Shown here: positions 32,801 through 41,161 of the stretch, piece after piece
Layout: the number at the start of each line of letters is the position of its first letter
Numbering within the stretch: position 1 is the stretch's first letter
Assembly: GCA_029204045.2 (NCBI GenBank)
Contig: CM055062.1
Location: forward strand, 4,944,648 to 5,008,647
Source: Tillandsia leiboldiana
Lineage: Eukaryota; Streptophyta; Magnoliopsida; Poales; Bromeliaceae
Length of the DNA: 64,000 nt
Reading direction: 5' to 3'
Made by a program: the position numbers and the translations under genes
The notes under the pieces: model-generated
The model's input: the letters and a program-made list of their open reading frames with translations, nothing else
What the model was told of the DNA's origin: nothing
The model's database searches: none

Positions 32801-34561
32801 GGAGTACTGATGCAACAAGGAAAAGTCATAGCCTATGCCTCAAGACAACTCAAGGATTACGAGCAGAACTGCCCGACACATGACTTGGAGCTAGCCGCAG
32901 TAGTCTTCGTCCTGAAACTTTGGAGGCACTATCTCTACAGTGTGCACTGTAATGTGTTCTCTGACCACCAAAGCCTTAAGTACCTCTTCACCCAGAAGGA
33001 GCTGAATCTGAGACAGAGACGGTGGTTGGAGTTATTGAAGGATTACGATCTGTCAATTCAATACCACCCTGGGAAAGCAAATGTGGTGGCGGACGCCTTG
33101 AGCAGGAAGGGACAAATGGAGGGGACACCACCAAGTGAGATTACTCAGCAGGATAACCTGATCGCGGATTTTGCACGGCTAAGGCTGGAAGTAGTACCGA
33201 CAGGAACGGTCGAGCGACTCATGTCATTCGTGGTTAAACCTACCTTGTTCGAGAAGATCCGCGAGGGCCAAGGGACTGACCCCCAGCTACAGCTGGTCCG
33301 GGACAGGATTTCCCCGGACCAGGGAGGGGACTTTGCGTTGGAGGCTGATGGCACACTTCGTTTCCGAGGGCGAATCTGCGTGCCGGATTCACCAGATCTG
33401 AAGAGAGAAATCTTGACCGAGGCACATTGCGCTCCCTATGCGGCGCACCCTGGGGGCACCAAGATGTATAGGGATCTCAGGCAGACCTTCTGGTGGCCGA
33501 AGCTGAAAGGGGATGTGACACGATTCGTAGCGCACTGCCTAATTTGCCAGCAGGTGAAAGCCGAGCATCAGCGGCCGGCGGGGAAATTGCAATCACTACC
33601 AGTGCCAGAATGGAAATGGGAGCGAATCACTATGGATTTTGTCACCGGATTTCCACGTTCGCAGCAGGGACACGACGCCGTCTGGGTCATCGTAGATCAG
33701 CTAACGAAGTCAGCTCACTTCCTACCCATTCACACGACGTGGACACGAGACCGGCTGGCTCAGACCTACATCAGCGAGATTGTGAGGCTACACGGGATAC
33801 CGGCATCAATCACTTCAGACAGGGACACCCGGTTCGTCTCAAACTTCTGGCAGAGTCTACAGCGAGCCTTGGGGACCAAACTACACTTCAGCACAGCCTT
33901 TCACCCCCAGACAGATGGACAATCCGAGCGGGTGATCCAAATCCTCGAGGACATGCTCCGAGCTTGCGTACTGGATTTGGGAGATGGATGGTCGCGCTAC
34001 CTACCCCTTGTAGAGTTCGCCTACAACAACAGCTATCAGGCGAGTATTCGTATGGCGTCGTACGAAGCTTTATATGGCAGGCGCTGTAGGTCCCCGATTT
34101 GTTGGGACGATCTAGGGGAGCGAAAGTTTTTGGGACCGGACTTGGTGGAGGAAACTGAGGAAAAGATGCGCCTCATCAGACGGCGGTTGGCGACCGCCCA
34201 GAGCCGACAAAAGAGCTACGCAGACCAGAGACGCCGCGACTTGGAGTTCCAGGTGGGGGAGCACGTGTTACTGCGGGTTTCGCCGTCAAAAGGGGTGAAG
34301 CGGTTCGGGTTGAGAGGCAAGTTGAACCCACGGTATGTGGGGCCTTTTGAGATTCTGGAGCGCATCGGCCCGGTGGCCTACCGCCTCGCCCTACCGCCGA
34401 ACCTTGACCGGGTTCATGACGTGTTCCACGTGTCCATGCTCCGGAAGTATCTCCCCGATCTATCGCGGGTGCTCGACGTCACGGCAGTCGAGCTTAAAGA
34501 GGACCTGAGCTTCGAGGAAGTACCAGTGCGGATCCTAGCACGAGAAGACAAAAAGTTATGA
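29846..34561 (+). CDS. Ty3/gypsy chromovirus (Tekay/Del-like) Gag-Pol, RT-dead and truncated
   Basis: A 1571-residue single-frame polyprotein. Domains: coiled-coil and Ala/Pro-rich N-terminus (1-130); Gag capsid core (~160-300); zinc knuckle C403, C406, H411, C416; protease LFDTGATHS (D496); RT ~640-880; RNase H (D978 in YCDAS); integrase with a zinc finger (C1231, C1234) and triad D1264, D1325, E1361 (D-60-D-35-E); then a chromovirus integrase tail. PR-RT-RH-IN is the gypsy order. Residue 767 (32144-32146) is Val where RT motif A has its catalytic Asp (SKIVLQSGYHQ, against SKIDLQSGYHQ in the copy near 54.0 kb); the FIDD motif (D831, D832) is intact. The frame ends at a TGA within the C-terminal tail, before the chromodomain-like end. 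The start is the first ATG ~210 nt after the primer site. Confidence 0.92.
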   Translation: MARTRSTTEDAGADAAASAIAENQLLRQQLREMAGQLATLVDHVRQLTQQQQQPAATVVVAQGPPPGPTAPATGPPVMEAETGAAPARAVAPEVPSAQQTVPEVAPSAAAAGSTPGTSARGTPVETGVRPSSFMAAIATGEGSAPPTERDRVRANLADFKKYDPPTFEGETTDPWVMEKWVDTMEKLFEDLLMEEHERAPLTVHFLEGNARIWWKTVRPDSAKGTTLPSWTTFKRELFGAFFTNSVKKQLEDDLNQIRQGNRTVMEYQREFMRLANCVPFVIRDESHKAQLFVDGLRSDIFQVVDAADFHTFQKVVDRATIVERGFAVTRARGDGPSRQEDRKRSQPFSGEGSSGGSRPSKRWRPQQRTRSAPSGGQRSDNRPCVICGGAHRVTECSKRQDHCFRCGKQGHFRSNCPTNQGAASSAASMPAPQHAGRGKAPMSSAPRFPAPRSAGEGPPQSGGRVYSMAYQQADPPEDVVAGITLISVYRARTLFDTGATHSFISCDFVLSHGFVERPLPSLLSVLTAGGPLEARNLVPSCPIKLGRLSCPWDLVVIPLKEYDVVLGMDWLTMYRAVIDCEKRQVQLQYPGFPENVYLACKSISFSTIIPASRARKLIEGGCVAYLASVDLATRPSATLSDIPVVRDFPDVFPTELSGMPPEREVVFPIELLPGTRPITKAPYRMAFAELKELKAQLEDLLDKGFIRPSVSPWGAPVLFVRKKDGSLRLCIDYREINKATVKNKYPLPRIDDLFDQLRGATVFSKIVLQSGYHQLRVQDEDIPKTTFRTRYGHYEFTVMPFGLTNAPAVFMDMMNRVFRPFMDQFVVVFIDDILIYSLTDEEHEEHLRIVLQTLRDHRLFAKLKKCEFWLREVGFLGHIISAAGIAVDPKKVESVTDWPQPTTVTEIRSFLGLAGYYRHFIEGFSKIATPLNRLTRKGEKFIWTAQCQESFEELKKRLTRAHVLALPTPVGDYEVYCDASRIGLGGVLMQQGKVIAYASRQLKDYEQNCPTHDLELAAVVFVLKLWRHYLYSVHCNVFSDHQSLKYLFTQKELNLRQRRWLELLKDYDLSIQYHPGKANVVADALSRKGQMEGTPPSEITQQDNLIADFARLRLEVVPTGTVERLMSFVVKPTLFEKIREGQGTDPQLQLVRDRISPDQGGDFALEADGTLRFRGRICVPDSPDLKREILTEAHCAPYAAHPGGTKMYRDLRQTFWWPKLKGDVTRFVAHCLICQQVKAEHQRPAGKLQSLPVPEWKWERITMDFVTGFPRSQQGHDAVWVIVDQLTKSAHFLPIHTTWTRDRLAQTYISEIVRLHGIPASITSDRDTRFVSNFWQSLQRALGTKLHFSTAFHPQTDGQSERVIQILEDMLRACVLDLGDGWSRYLPLVEFAYNNSYQASIRMASYEALYGRRCRSPICWDDLGERKFLGPDLVEETEEKMRLIRRRLATAQSRQKSYADQRRRDLEFQVGEHVLLRVSPSKGVKRFGLRGKLNPRYVGPFEILERIGPVAYRLALPPNLDRVHDVFHVSMLRKYLPDLSRVLDVTAVELKEDLSFEEVPVRILAREDKKL

Positions 34562-34684
34562 AGTCGGACAATCCCCTATGTGAAGGTGTTTTGGAGTAAT
34601 CAGGAGGAGCGCAAAGCGATCTGGGAACCAGAGCCAAAGATGAGGGAGTGCTATCCTGATCTCTTCGCCGCGGGCGAGAGTTAA
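34562..34684 (+). pseudogene. Cut-off C-terminal tail of the gypsy polyprotein
   Basis: In the same frame beyond the TGA (34559-34561) 40 codons stay open to a TAA at 34682-34684. They encode a chromodomain-type tail with IPYVKVFWSN and an EE...IWEPE...YPDLF pattern, also found in the related copy at 51482-51790. The TGA is therefore a premature stop, not the family's natural end. Confidence 0.8.
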
Positions 34685-34708
34685 GTTTCGAGGACGAAAC
34701 TTGTTTTT

Positions 34709-34720
34709 AGTGGTGAGTGA
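34709..34720 (+). other. Polypurine tract of the plus-strand gypsy
   Basis: agtggtgagtga right before the right LTR, with the gypsy-typical tttcgaggacgaaa motif at 34686-34699. Two pyrimidines interrupt the tract, so it is slightly decayed. Confidence 0.7.
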
Positions 34721-35417
34721 TGTAAGACCTGACCTTTAATTTGGCTTTTCTTTTTTATTTTCACTTGTGGCGGTCCGGCAGAGGGGTTATTTGTCCGTGT
34801 TTTCTGGACAGACCGTCGGGGCTCGCGGGTATTTTTAGGTGCTAGAGCTCGCGAAACGGAGAAAGGTGGCGTGATCGGATTCGAATTCTGACCCCGGGAA
34901 CTCCTAGAATTTAATTGTGAAGTTTGCGGTCTTTTCAGACGCTCTGAAATCCGTGCTGGCGATCTGCACGGTTATCGAGGTAATCCGGACCCCTTAATTT
35001 AATCTCTGATGGGCTGGGACGTGACCTGGGGATTTAATCTTTCGATCCGCTCGTTTCATTGATCACGTTAGGTCAGAGGAGGCGACCAAAAGGGGAGGGC
35101 GAACAGAAAATATCCCCAACCCTACGTGATTTGGACGGTCGAGTAAGGAGAGAAAGAGGAACCCGTACCCACTTCCGCTTGCGTTCCAAGGTTTCGGCAC
35201 GGTGCTCCATCGGGGATATCCAAGAGAAGGGCGAGGACTTGGCCTTGGGTTGATCGATCGGGCGAAGGTGGGCGATCCCTCTTCCTCCATCCCCCCATCG
35301 CGAATCAAGGTGAGTTTTTATGGCGTTCTTGATTTGCGTAGGTTTCCTTTTATGGATTAGGTTTTGTAAGTTGTGTAGTGATCGGGGATCACCACGCCGC
35401 CACCGCCATGGACGAGG

Positions 35418-35900
35418 CGGATGCCGCCGCCGTGGGGTCGCCCGCATCCGCGGGCAGCGCGCCCGCGCGGCTCGTAGCCGCGCGGGGTCGCCCGCACCCG
35501 CGGGCAGCGCGCCCACGCGGCTCGTGGCCGCGCGGGGCCGCCCGCAGGTGGGGCGCCCGCGCGGGCTGGGGCCGCACGGGGTCTCCCGCACCCGCGGGCA
35601 GCGCGCACCCGCGGGCAGCACGCCAGCGTGGCTCGTGGCCATGCGGGGCCGCCCGCAGGTGGGGCGCCCGCGCGGGCTGGGGCCGCGCGGGATCGCCCGC
35701 ACCCGCGGGCAGAGCGCCCGCGCGGCTCGGTGGCCGCGCGGGGCCGCCCACGCGGGCTGGGGCCGCACGGGGTCGCCCGCACCCGCGGGCAGCGCGCCGC
35801 GCGGCTCGGTGCCGCGCGGGTCCGCCCGCAGGTGGGGCGCCCGCTCGGGCAGGGGTCGCCCGGGGCCGCCGCCACTGCAACGGGTTGGGGCCGCGCGGGG
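35418..35900. repeat. GC-rich minisatellite in the right LTR
   Basis: About 480 bp of imperfect repeats of gcccgcacccgcgggcagcg-like, gcgcggctcgtggccgcgcg-like and caggtggggcgcccgc units. It is open in several frames on both strands because it is almost all G+C; the long Ala/Arg/Gly-rich ORFs here are low-complexity artefacts. Confidence 0.85.
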
Positions 35901-36862
35901 CTGTCCGCAGGCTGAGTGCGCGCCGCACGGGTCGGTGCCGTGCGGGGAACTTCGCCGCGCGGAGTCCGGGGATCGCGTCTGTCGTCTGTTTTCGGTCTGG
36001 AGTCAATGTCGGTGTTCGGACCTCTTAGTCTTGATATACCCTTGTTCCTTCAGGAGTGCGGGACGTTGTAGGCGACAGGCGCACTGTCACGGACGGGTCG
36101 AGCGCCGGACGACACGCACGAGGTGGGTACTTCTCCAGGGATTTTGGGGATAGGCATATATCGATAGAAATAACATGTTTGGGCAAAGGTGAATAGTATG
36201 TTAACCATATAATTATTTAACTAACCCTGTTGCACTGTTTTTACTTACTGTTGAATATGAGGCTCTTGTTTTGCTACACGCACACCGGCGGTTTGGCCAC
36301 CGCAAGGGTGTGCTTTTCCGAAAAAGTGGTACATTAACCTGTGTACCCCACGTGACGGTGACGTAATGGGGGCCCCTGTGGGTGGGGGGTGTGAGCGGTG
36401 ATACCGAGGCAGGTGCTCGGCGGGGTACACCGAGGCAGGTGCTCGGTGTGGTTGTCGGGAAAGGTGCCCGGATTCGCTTGGTACATGGTTTTGTCATCGT
36501 TGATTGTACTTTGAAGAGGACGGTTGCTCTGGTTAACGTGGTTTGCGTTACTTTTAGCCCTTTTTGCATACTATGTTATTTCTAGTCACTGACTTCCCAC
36601 TCCGTGACAGGTTCGTCCTGGGGCGAGTGCTAGGGCGCTGGTGAGGCCGCGTGAGCGATGTTCTGCTGATTCTTAGTAACTGCAGATACAGTTGACTCTT
36701 CCTCCTTTGTCATTTTGTTATTCATGTTAGCTAGATGTGGATTGCGATACCCTCGTGGGGTCGATGTGGATGTTGGACTATTGGTATAACTTTGGACGAA
36801 TATGGTTCTTAATTCTCTACGTGGCCGTTTTCAAGCTACAAATAAGAAATAAAGAAATCATT

Positions 36863-37068
36863 GCGAAAACCGTTTTCAAAACATGGGTGTCGTGTGGGCA
36901 CCGTTTTCAAATTCTGTGGATTTATGCGATTTCAAAAATGGCTTTACAAAACCTGGCATCGGGTGGGTGCCGTATTTAAAACCCTGTGGATTTATGTGAT
37001 TGCGAAAACAGTTTTGTAAAACCTGGGTGTCGTGTGGACACCGTTTTTAAACCCTGTGGTTTTATCCT
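36863..37068. repeat. ~70-bp tandem repeat, 3 imperfect copies
   Basis: Units start near 36863, 36932 and 37002; each contains aaaac, tgggtgtcgtgtgg-like and ctgtggatttatg-like parts. The left LTR has only one unit and then stops at tgtgaca, so the array accounts for part of the length difference between the LTRs. Confidence 0.8.
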
Positions 37069-37373
37069 TTCAAACCGACGGCCTCTTTATCATCTGTGGA
37101 AAACAGTGTTTTATGCGTTGTGAATGGTTGTATGTGTTTGAGACTCCAGCTAATGTGGTTAAAGGCTGTATGTGATGTACTTTGTGATGTACTTTGTAGT
37201 TGAGACGCCGTGCATATACAAAGGAGACTCTGCCCGTTTGCAGAGTGAATTTGTATATGCGGCGGGTCTGGGCGCGCACCGGGGCGGAATTGTTTTCAAA
37301 AAAAAATTTATCACACTGAATTAGGGAGCATCGGTGGCTCTTCTTCCGCGCATTTGAACCCCGGGGCGTGACA

Positions 37374-37848
37374 CCACAACCCAAAATGCTTAAGTCCAGT
37401 TATTATTACTAGTGTCCATATCTCATACAAATCTAATTACAATTTCATCCACATCCGATGTGGGACTATTAGGGGCGTCACAGACTCCTCCCGTTTTAGG
37501 CCTGACGTCATCGTCAGCCCAAACACATACAGTAGCCCAAGATCACTAGGCGATGTGAGAGTCAGCTCAAACACACATAGTAGCCCAAGATCACCAGGCG
37601 ATGTGAGATTTGTCTTGCTAGCCCTGCCATCTAGACCCATGCTCAGTTGAGACTCGCCACACACTTCCGGCTAAAACCTGGCTCTGATACTAAATATAAC
37701 GACCCGGCCCACTAGCAATAATAACACGTTGGGCCCAAATCATAGTCCAAAATGCTTAAGCCCACTTATTATTACTAGTATTCATATCTCATATAAACCC
37801 AATCACAATTCCATCCATATCCGATGTGGGACTATTAGGAGTGTCACA
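37374..37848 (-). mobile_element. TRIM-like miniature LTR element, left LTR truncated
   Basis: Two direct repeats, 37374-37482 and 37695-37848, both ending gggactattagg...gtcaca, flank ~210 bp of non-coding DNA. A primer-site-like ggctctgatact (about 37679-37690) precedes the right repeat, and a purine-rich complement (actcctcccgtttta, 37484-37498) follows the left repeat, so it reads on the minus strand. With no coding capacity and LTRs of ~150 bp it fits the TRIM class. The left repeat lacks its first ~45 bp where it meets the end of the gypsy LTR, so the gypsy probably inserted in it. Confidence 0.7.
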
Positions 37849-37945
37849 AAATCCATTTAATTACTAATTTTTTTTAAATTTGAACTCCATAATAACTATT
37901 TTTTAAAAAATATCAGAGAATACGTTAAATTATATAATATGTATC

Positions 37946-38775
37946 TGTTGGAAAAATCCGGTACTCACTCCGGTACCAGATTCTCTCAATCCGCAACCCG
38001 TTTCGATACCGATTATCCGCTATGGTACCGCCTAGAGTTGGGATTCCGCAGCGGAAACGTCAAATCGGATTTTTACCATAAACCGGTCCTCTAACAAAAC
38101 TGGAATTAGCACAACCACCAAGGAGAAGAAAAACCAAAACAGAAAATATGCGGGTGAAATAAGATTCATTAACCAAGAGAAGAATTACACCGATTACACC
38201 GACTCCTCTTCTGCAATAGAGTAGCTTCAACCCGAGCCCTCCTCCTGAATCTCTCTCACCCTTCTCTCATCTTCTATAAACCTAGAAGACTCCCTTCTCT
38301 CGTCTTCTATAAATCTAGAAGACTCCCTTCTCTCGTCTTCTATAAACCTAGAAGACTATGGGTGTGGCTAAATCCTAACCCCCACCACCTCCGTGGGTGT
38401 AGATACCACTATATGGGTGTGGCTAAATCCTAGCCCCCACCACCTCCATGGGTATCACCACCACTGTCTCTATGGGTGTGACCACGTTAACACCACCGTG
38501 CTGTGGATACCACTATATGGGTGTGGCTAAATCCTAGCCCCCACCACCTCCATGGATATTACCACCATCTTGGGTGTAACTATCTTCCTTAACACCACCG
38601 TCAAATAATAGCACATATGCTATATTTATAGCTTACATCAAAAGCTATCCAAATCCTAGTCTAAATAGATTTTTATTCTAATTAATATTTAAATCTTAAC
38701 AAACTTCTCTTCAAGATTTAAATATTAATCTTAATCCAACTAGGATTCAATTACAAATCTAATCAAATCCTAACA
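37946..38775 (-). mobile_element. Solo copia-type LTR with target duplication gtatc
   Basis: Begins TGTTGG and ends CCTAACA, flanked by gtatc at 37941-37945 and 38776-38780. No internal domain, primer site or PPT is attached, so it is the product of LTR-LTR recombination. TATA-like sequences lie near 38630. Strand is inferred from the copia-type ends only and is weak. Confidence 0.8.
38259..38357. repeat. 33-bp tandem repeat, 3 copies, in the solo LTR
   Basis: Units begin at 38259, 38292 and 38325, each a cttctctcgtcttctataaa-type segment ending in tagaagact, with one or two changes. Directly after it, 38358-38556 holds three looser copies of a tatgggtgtggctaaatcct-type unit. Confidence 0.9.
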
Positions 38776-38780
38776 GTATC

Positions 38781-40457
38781 CAAACGGTCTTTAAAATAAA
38801 TAGTAGATTTTCTTTAGAGTTACAGTATACCGAATTTTATTTAGAGTAAAATTATGATATTTAAACTCCATAGAATTATTTTACTATGTATCCAAACGGC
38901 CCTTATTTTATCTATTTGCTCAATTTATACCGTCCAATAAATTTAAGTCCTTTTTTAATTAAAAATTAAGTGATTAAAGCACAGACATGGGATGTATTTT
39001 AAAGGAATTAAGATATAGAGTACACATATTATGTAATGCATCAAATGCAGGCAATCAGTACCATCACTGAAAAAGCATGCGACTGTATGCTTACCCGCCG
39101 ACGGTTGGAATCGTAATTTAATAATATAAAAAAATAAAAATATTTAAATTTTATAAATTATAAATTATTTTGAGTTGAAATTATAATTTTTTAAAATTTT
39201 AAATTTACTATCAAATTTTTTAATTTATTTAATTCGAGCCAATCAACATCACTTTAACTTCAAAATTTAAATAAATTACTTAATTTAATAAATTTATAAT
39301 TATAAAAATTATATAAAATATAGTAATTAAACATATAAAGATAAACAAGGAGAGCTACATCAAATATACTAATTAAATTTATAAATATAAATTATAAATT
39401 TATATTTTAATAATTGACTGAATAAAATAAATTAAAAAATAAGTTAGCAAACTAAAAATTCGAAAGGTAAGTAATCAGTTAATAAAAAACAAAAAAAAGT
39501 ACATGTACCTTTTTATCTATAAAAAAATAATTGTTTTAAAATTTTTAAATATTTTATAATATAAAGAATAGTTTTTAGCCACAGTACACTATTTAATTTA
39601 TGGTTTCGTACAAACACAGTACCGTTTCCTTTTCTCCATTTCCACCACTTTTACAACGGCTCTCTTCACGCGCCATCACGTCACGACACGTGTCATTTAA
39701 CTCCCCACTCACCGACCTTCCCAACTTCTGATCTTACAGCCCATGTGAAATTTCCATAATACCCCTCGCTGCTACTTCGCGTGTTACGCGTACAATGACG
39801 CATTTGCCCCCACCCCGACATGGAAATCCTGCCCAACATCTGAATAATTGATAATATATTATATTCATATTTTAAAAATAAATAGATAAAATATGTACAT
39901 GTATTTTACCCATTTAATTTTAAATCAGGTCAAAATTTAGATACCTAAGTTATTAATATTTTTATCGAATTTATTTGAGCGGGTCTGAATAATGATCATT
40001 CATATATTACCCGTTTAAAATCAGATATAAAGTGGGTACGAATATTTATATACATATATTTTTTATAAATTTTATTAAACCGTTTATGAAAAATTCGTAT
40101 TTTAATGAGTTACATGCCGTGCAATAAAATTTATTTTAATAAAATAAAATATTTTAAAAATTTATTGAATATTTTATCATATTCGGATCGAGTCTAAGTT
40201 AGGTATAAAAATAAATTATTTATATTTATATTTGAAATTTTATTAGTGAATAATAAATTTTATCAGTTTCGGGTCCGGAACTGTTCCGAATATAAAATGT
40301 CGGATATTTTAGACTGTTTAGGAGGGTACGATCGTCAGCAAAGCATAATTTCTAACTGTTCCTTCAGTGGCATTCTAGTAATTTTGTCCTACGCCAGTGG
40401 CATTACGTACGGTCACTTTAACTTGTTCATGAGATAGCGGCGATGGGGAAATTAATT
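38781..40457. other. AT-rich intergenic DNA upstream of the host gene
   Basis: No ORF, terminal repeats or RNA gene recognised. 39110-39580 is very AT-rich. A GC-richer island (39600-39830) contains cacgtcacgacacgtgtc, which holds ABRE/G-box-like ACGTG cores, and could be a distal regulatory segment or the remnant of another promoter. 39840-40240 resembles old transposon remnants with gggtctgaa-type and ttcggatcgag-type motifs, too decayed to name. Confidence 0.5.
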
Positions 40458-40672
40458 ATAAAATGTACGGAGAACCCTCAACTATAGAAACTTTTAAAAT
40501 ACACGCCTCGCTTTTCTTTTATTTCTATTTTGATTGGACCTTTCAATTTCTAATTTTTAATTTTATTAGTTATTAAAATATGTTAAAATTAGTTAATTGT
40601 TGTGAAAAAATATATTTAAGGGGTCGATTTCAACGTGCGCGATGGTTTAGGGTGTTGGGCGTGCATTTTTAC
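40458..40672. mobile_element. MITE-like element directly upstream of the host gene
   Basis: The ends are imperfect inverted repeats over ~30 bp: taaaatgtacgg...aaccctcaactat at the left matches the reverse complement of ggtttagggtgttgggcgtgcatttttac at the right. The interior is AT-rich and non-coding. No clear target duplication, so the superfamily is open. It ends about 20 bp before the probable leader of the gene, so gene transcription may start next to or inside it. Confidence 0.45.
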
Positions 40673-40689
40673 TAAACTAGCCGACGCGG

Positions 40690-41161
40690 AGATCCTCCGA
40701 TTTTTTAGGGTTTCCCAACAGCGCACGGGGGGAGAAGCTGCTGCCATTTTTAGGGTTTCGGAGCATCGGATTCCGAGGAGATTCCATCGGATTTGGCGAT
40801 TCTGAGGTCGCTTTTCCTCTGTGATTTTGGGGCAAAAATGTGTATTTGAGCTCGATATTGGTGTTACGAATTACGATCTCTTTGTTGCTTCAGATCTGTG
40901 CGAAGATCACGGAGTATACATTTTTGTTTTTCCGAGGTTTTGATGTGTTAATGTTTCAATTTCTTCATGTCCAGTGTTACCTTTTTTGTTTTCCGGGAGG
41001 AATTCGTCTTGGATTCAGCTTGATTCAGATGTTTATACGTGCTCAAAGCCTCTATGTTCAGATCTGGGGGCTATAATCTCCGGATCATGCATTGTTACAG
41101 CAAATTGCAAGTTCGTGGGATGCTCAATTCCTTTGCGCTTTGTCGATCTCTAAATGCTTAG
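40690..41161 (+). promoter_or_regulatory. Probable 5' leader of the OCTOPUS-like gene with two telo-boxes
   Basis: Two TTAGGGTTT telo-box motifs (40705-40713 and 40750-40758) lie in a CT/GC-richer stretch typical of plant first exons. T-rich sequence and possible acceptors (ttgcttcag near 40894, ttacag near 41101, gcttag just before the ATG) allow a leader intron, but I cannot fix its ends. If unspliced, an ATG at 41154 opens a 46-codon upstream frame that overlaps the main ORF out of frame and stops at 41292-41294, which would limit translation. Confidence 0.45.

Larger units (their letters stand above)
34721..37373 (+). repeat. Right (3') LTR of the plus-strand gypsy, 2.65 kb
   Basis: Begins TGTAAGACC and ends GGGCGTGACA. 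It contains a GC-rich minisatellite (35418-35900), a segment shared with the left LTR (from ~36040), and a 70-bp tandem array near its 3' end that the left LTR lacks. The next bases (ccaca) should be the target duplication, but no partner is in the window. Confidence 0.8.

Noticed and set aside
35320..36153. 277-codon ORF and several overlapping ones in both strands
   Set aside because: They pass through the GC minisatellite and are low-complexity Arg/Ala/Gly repeats.
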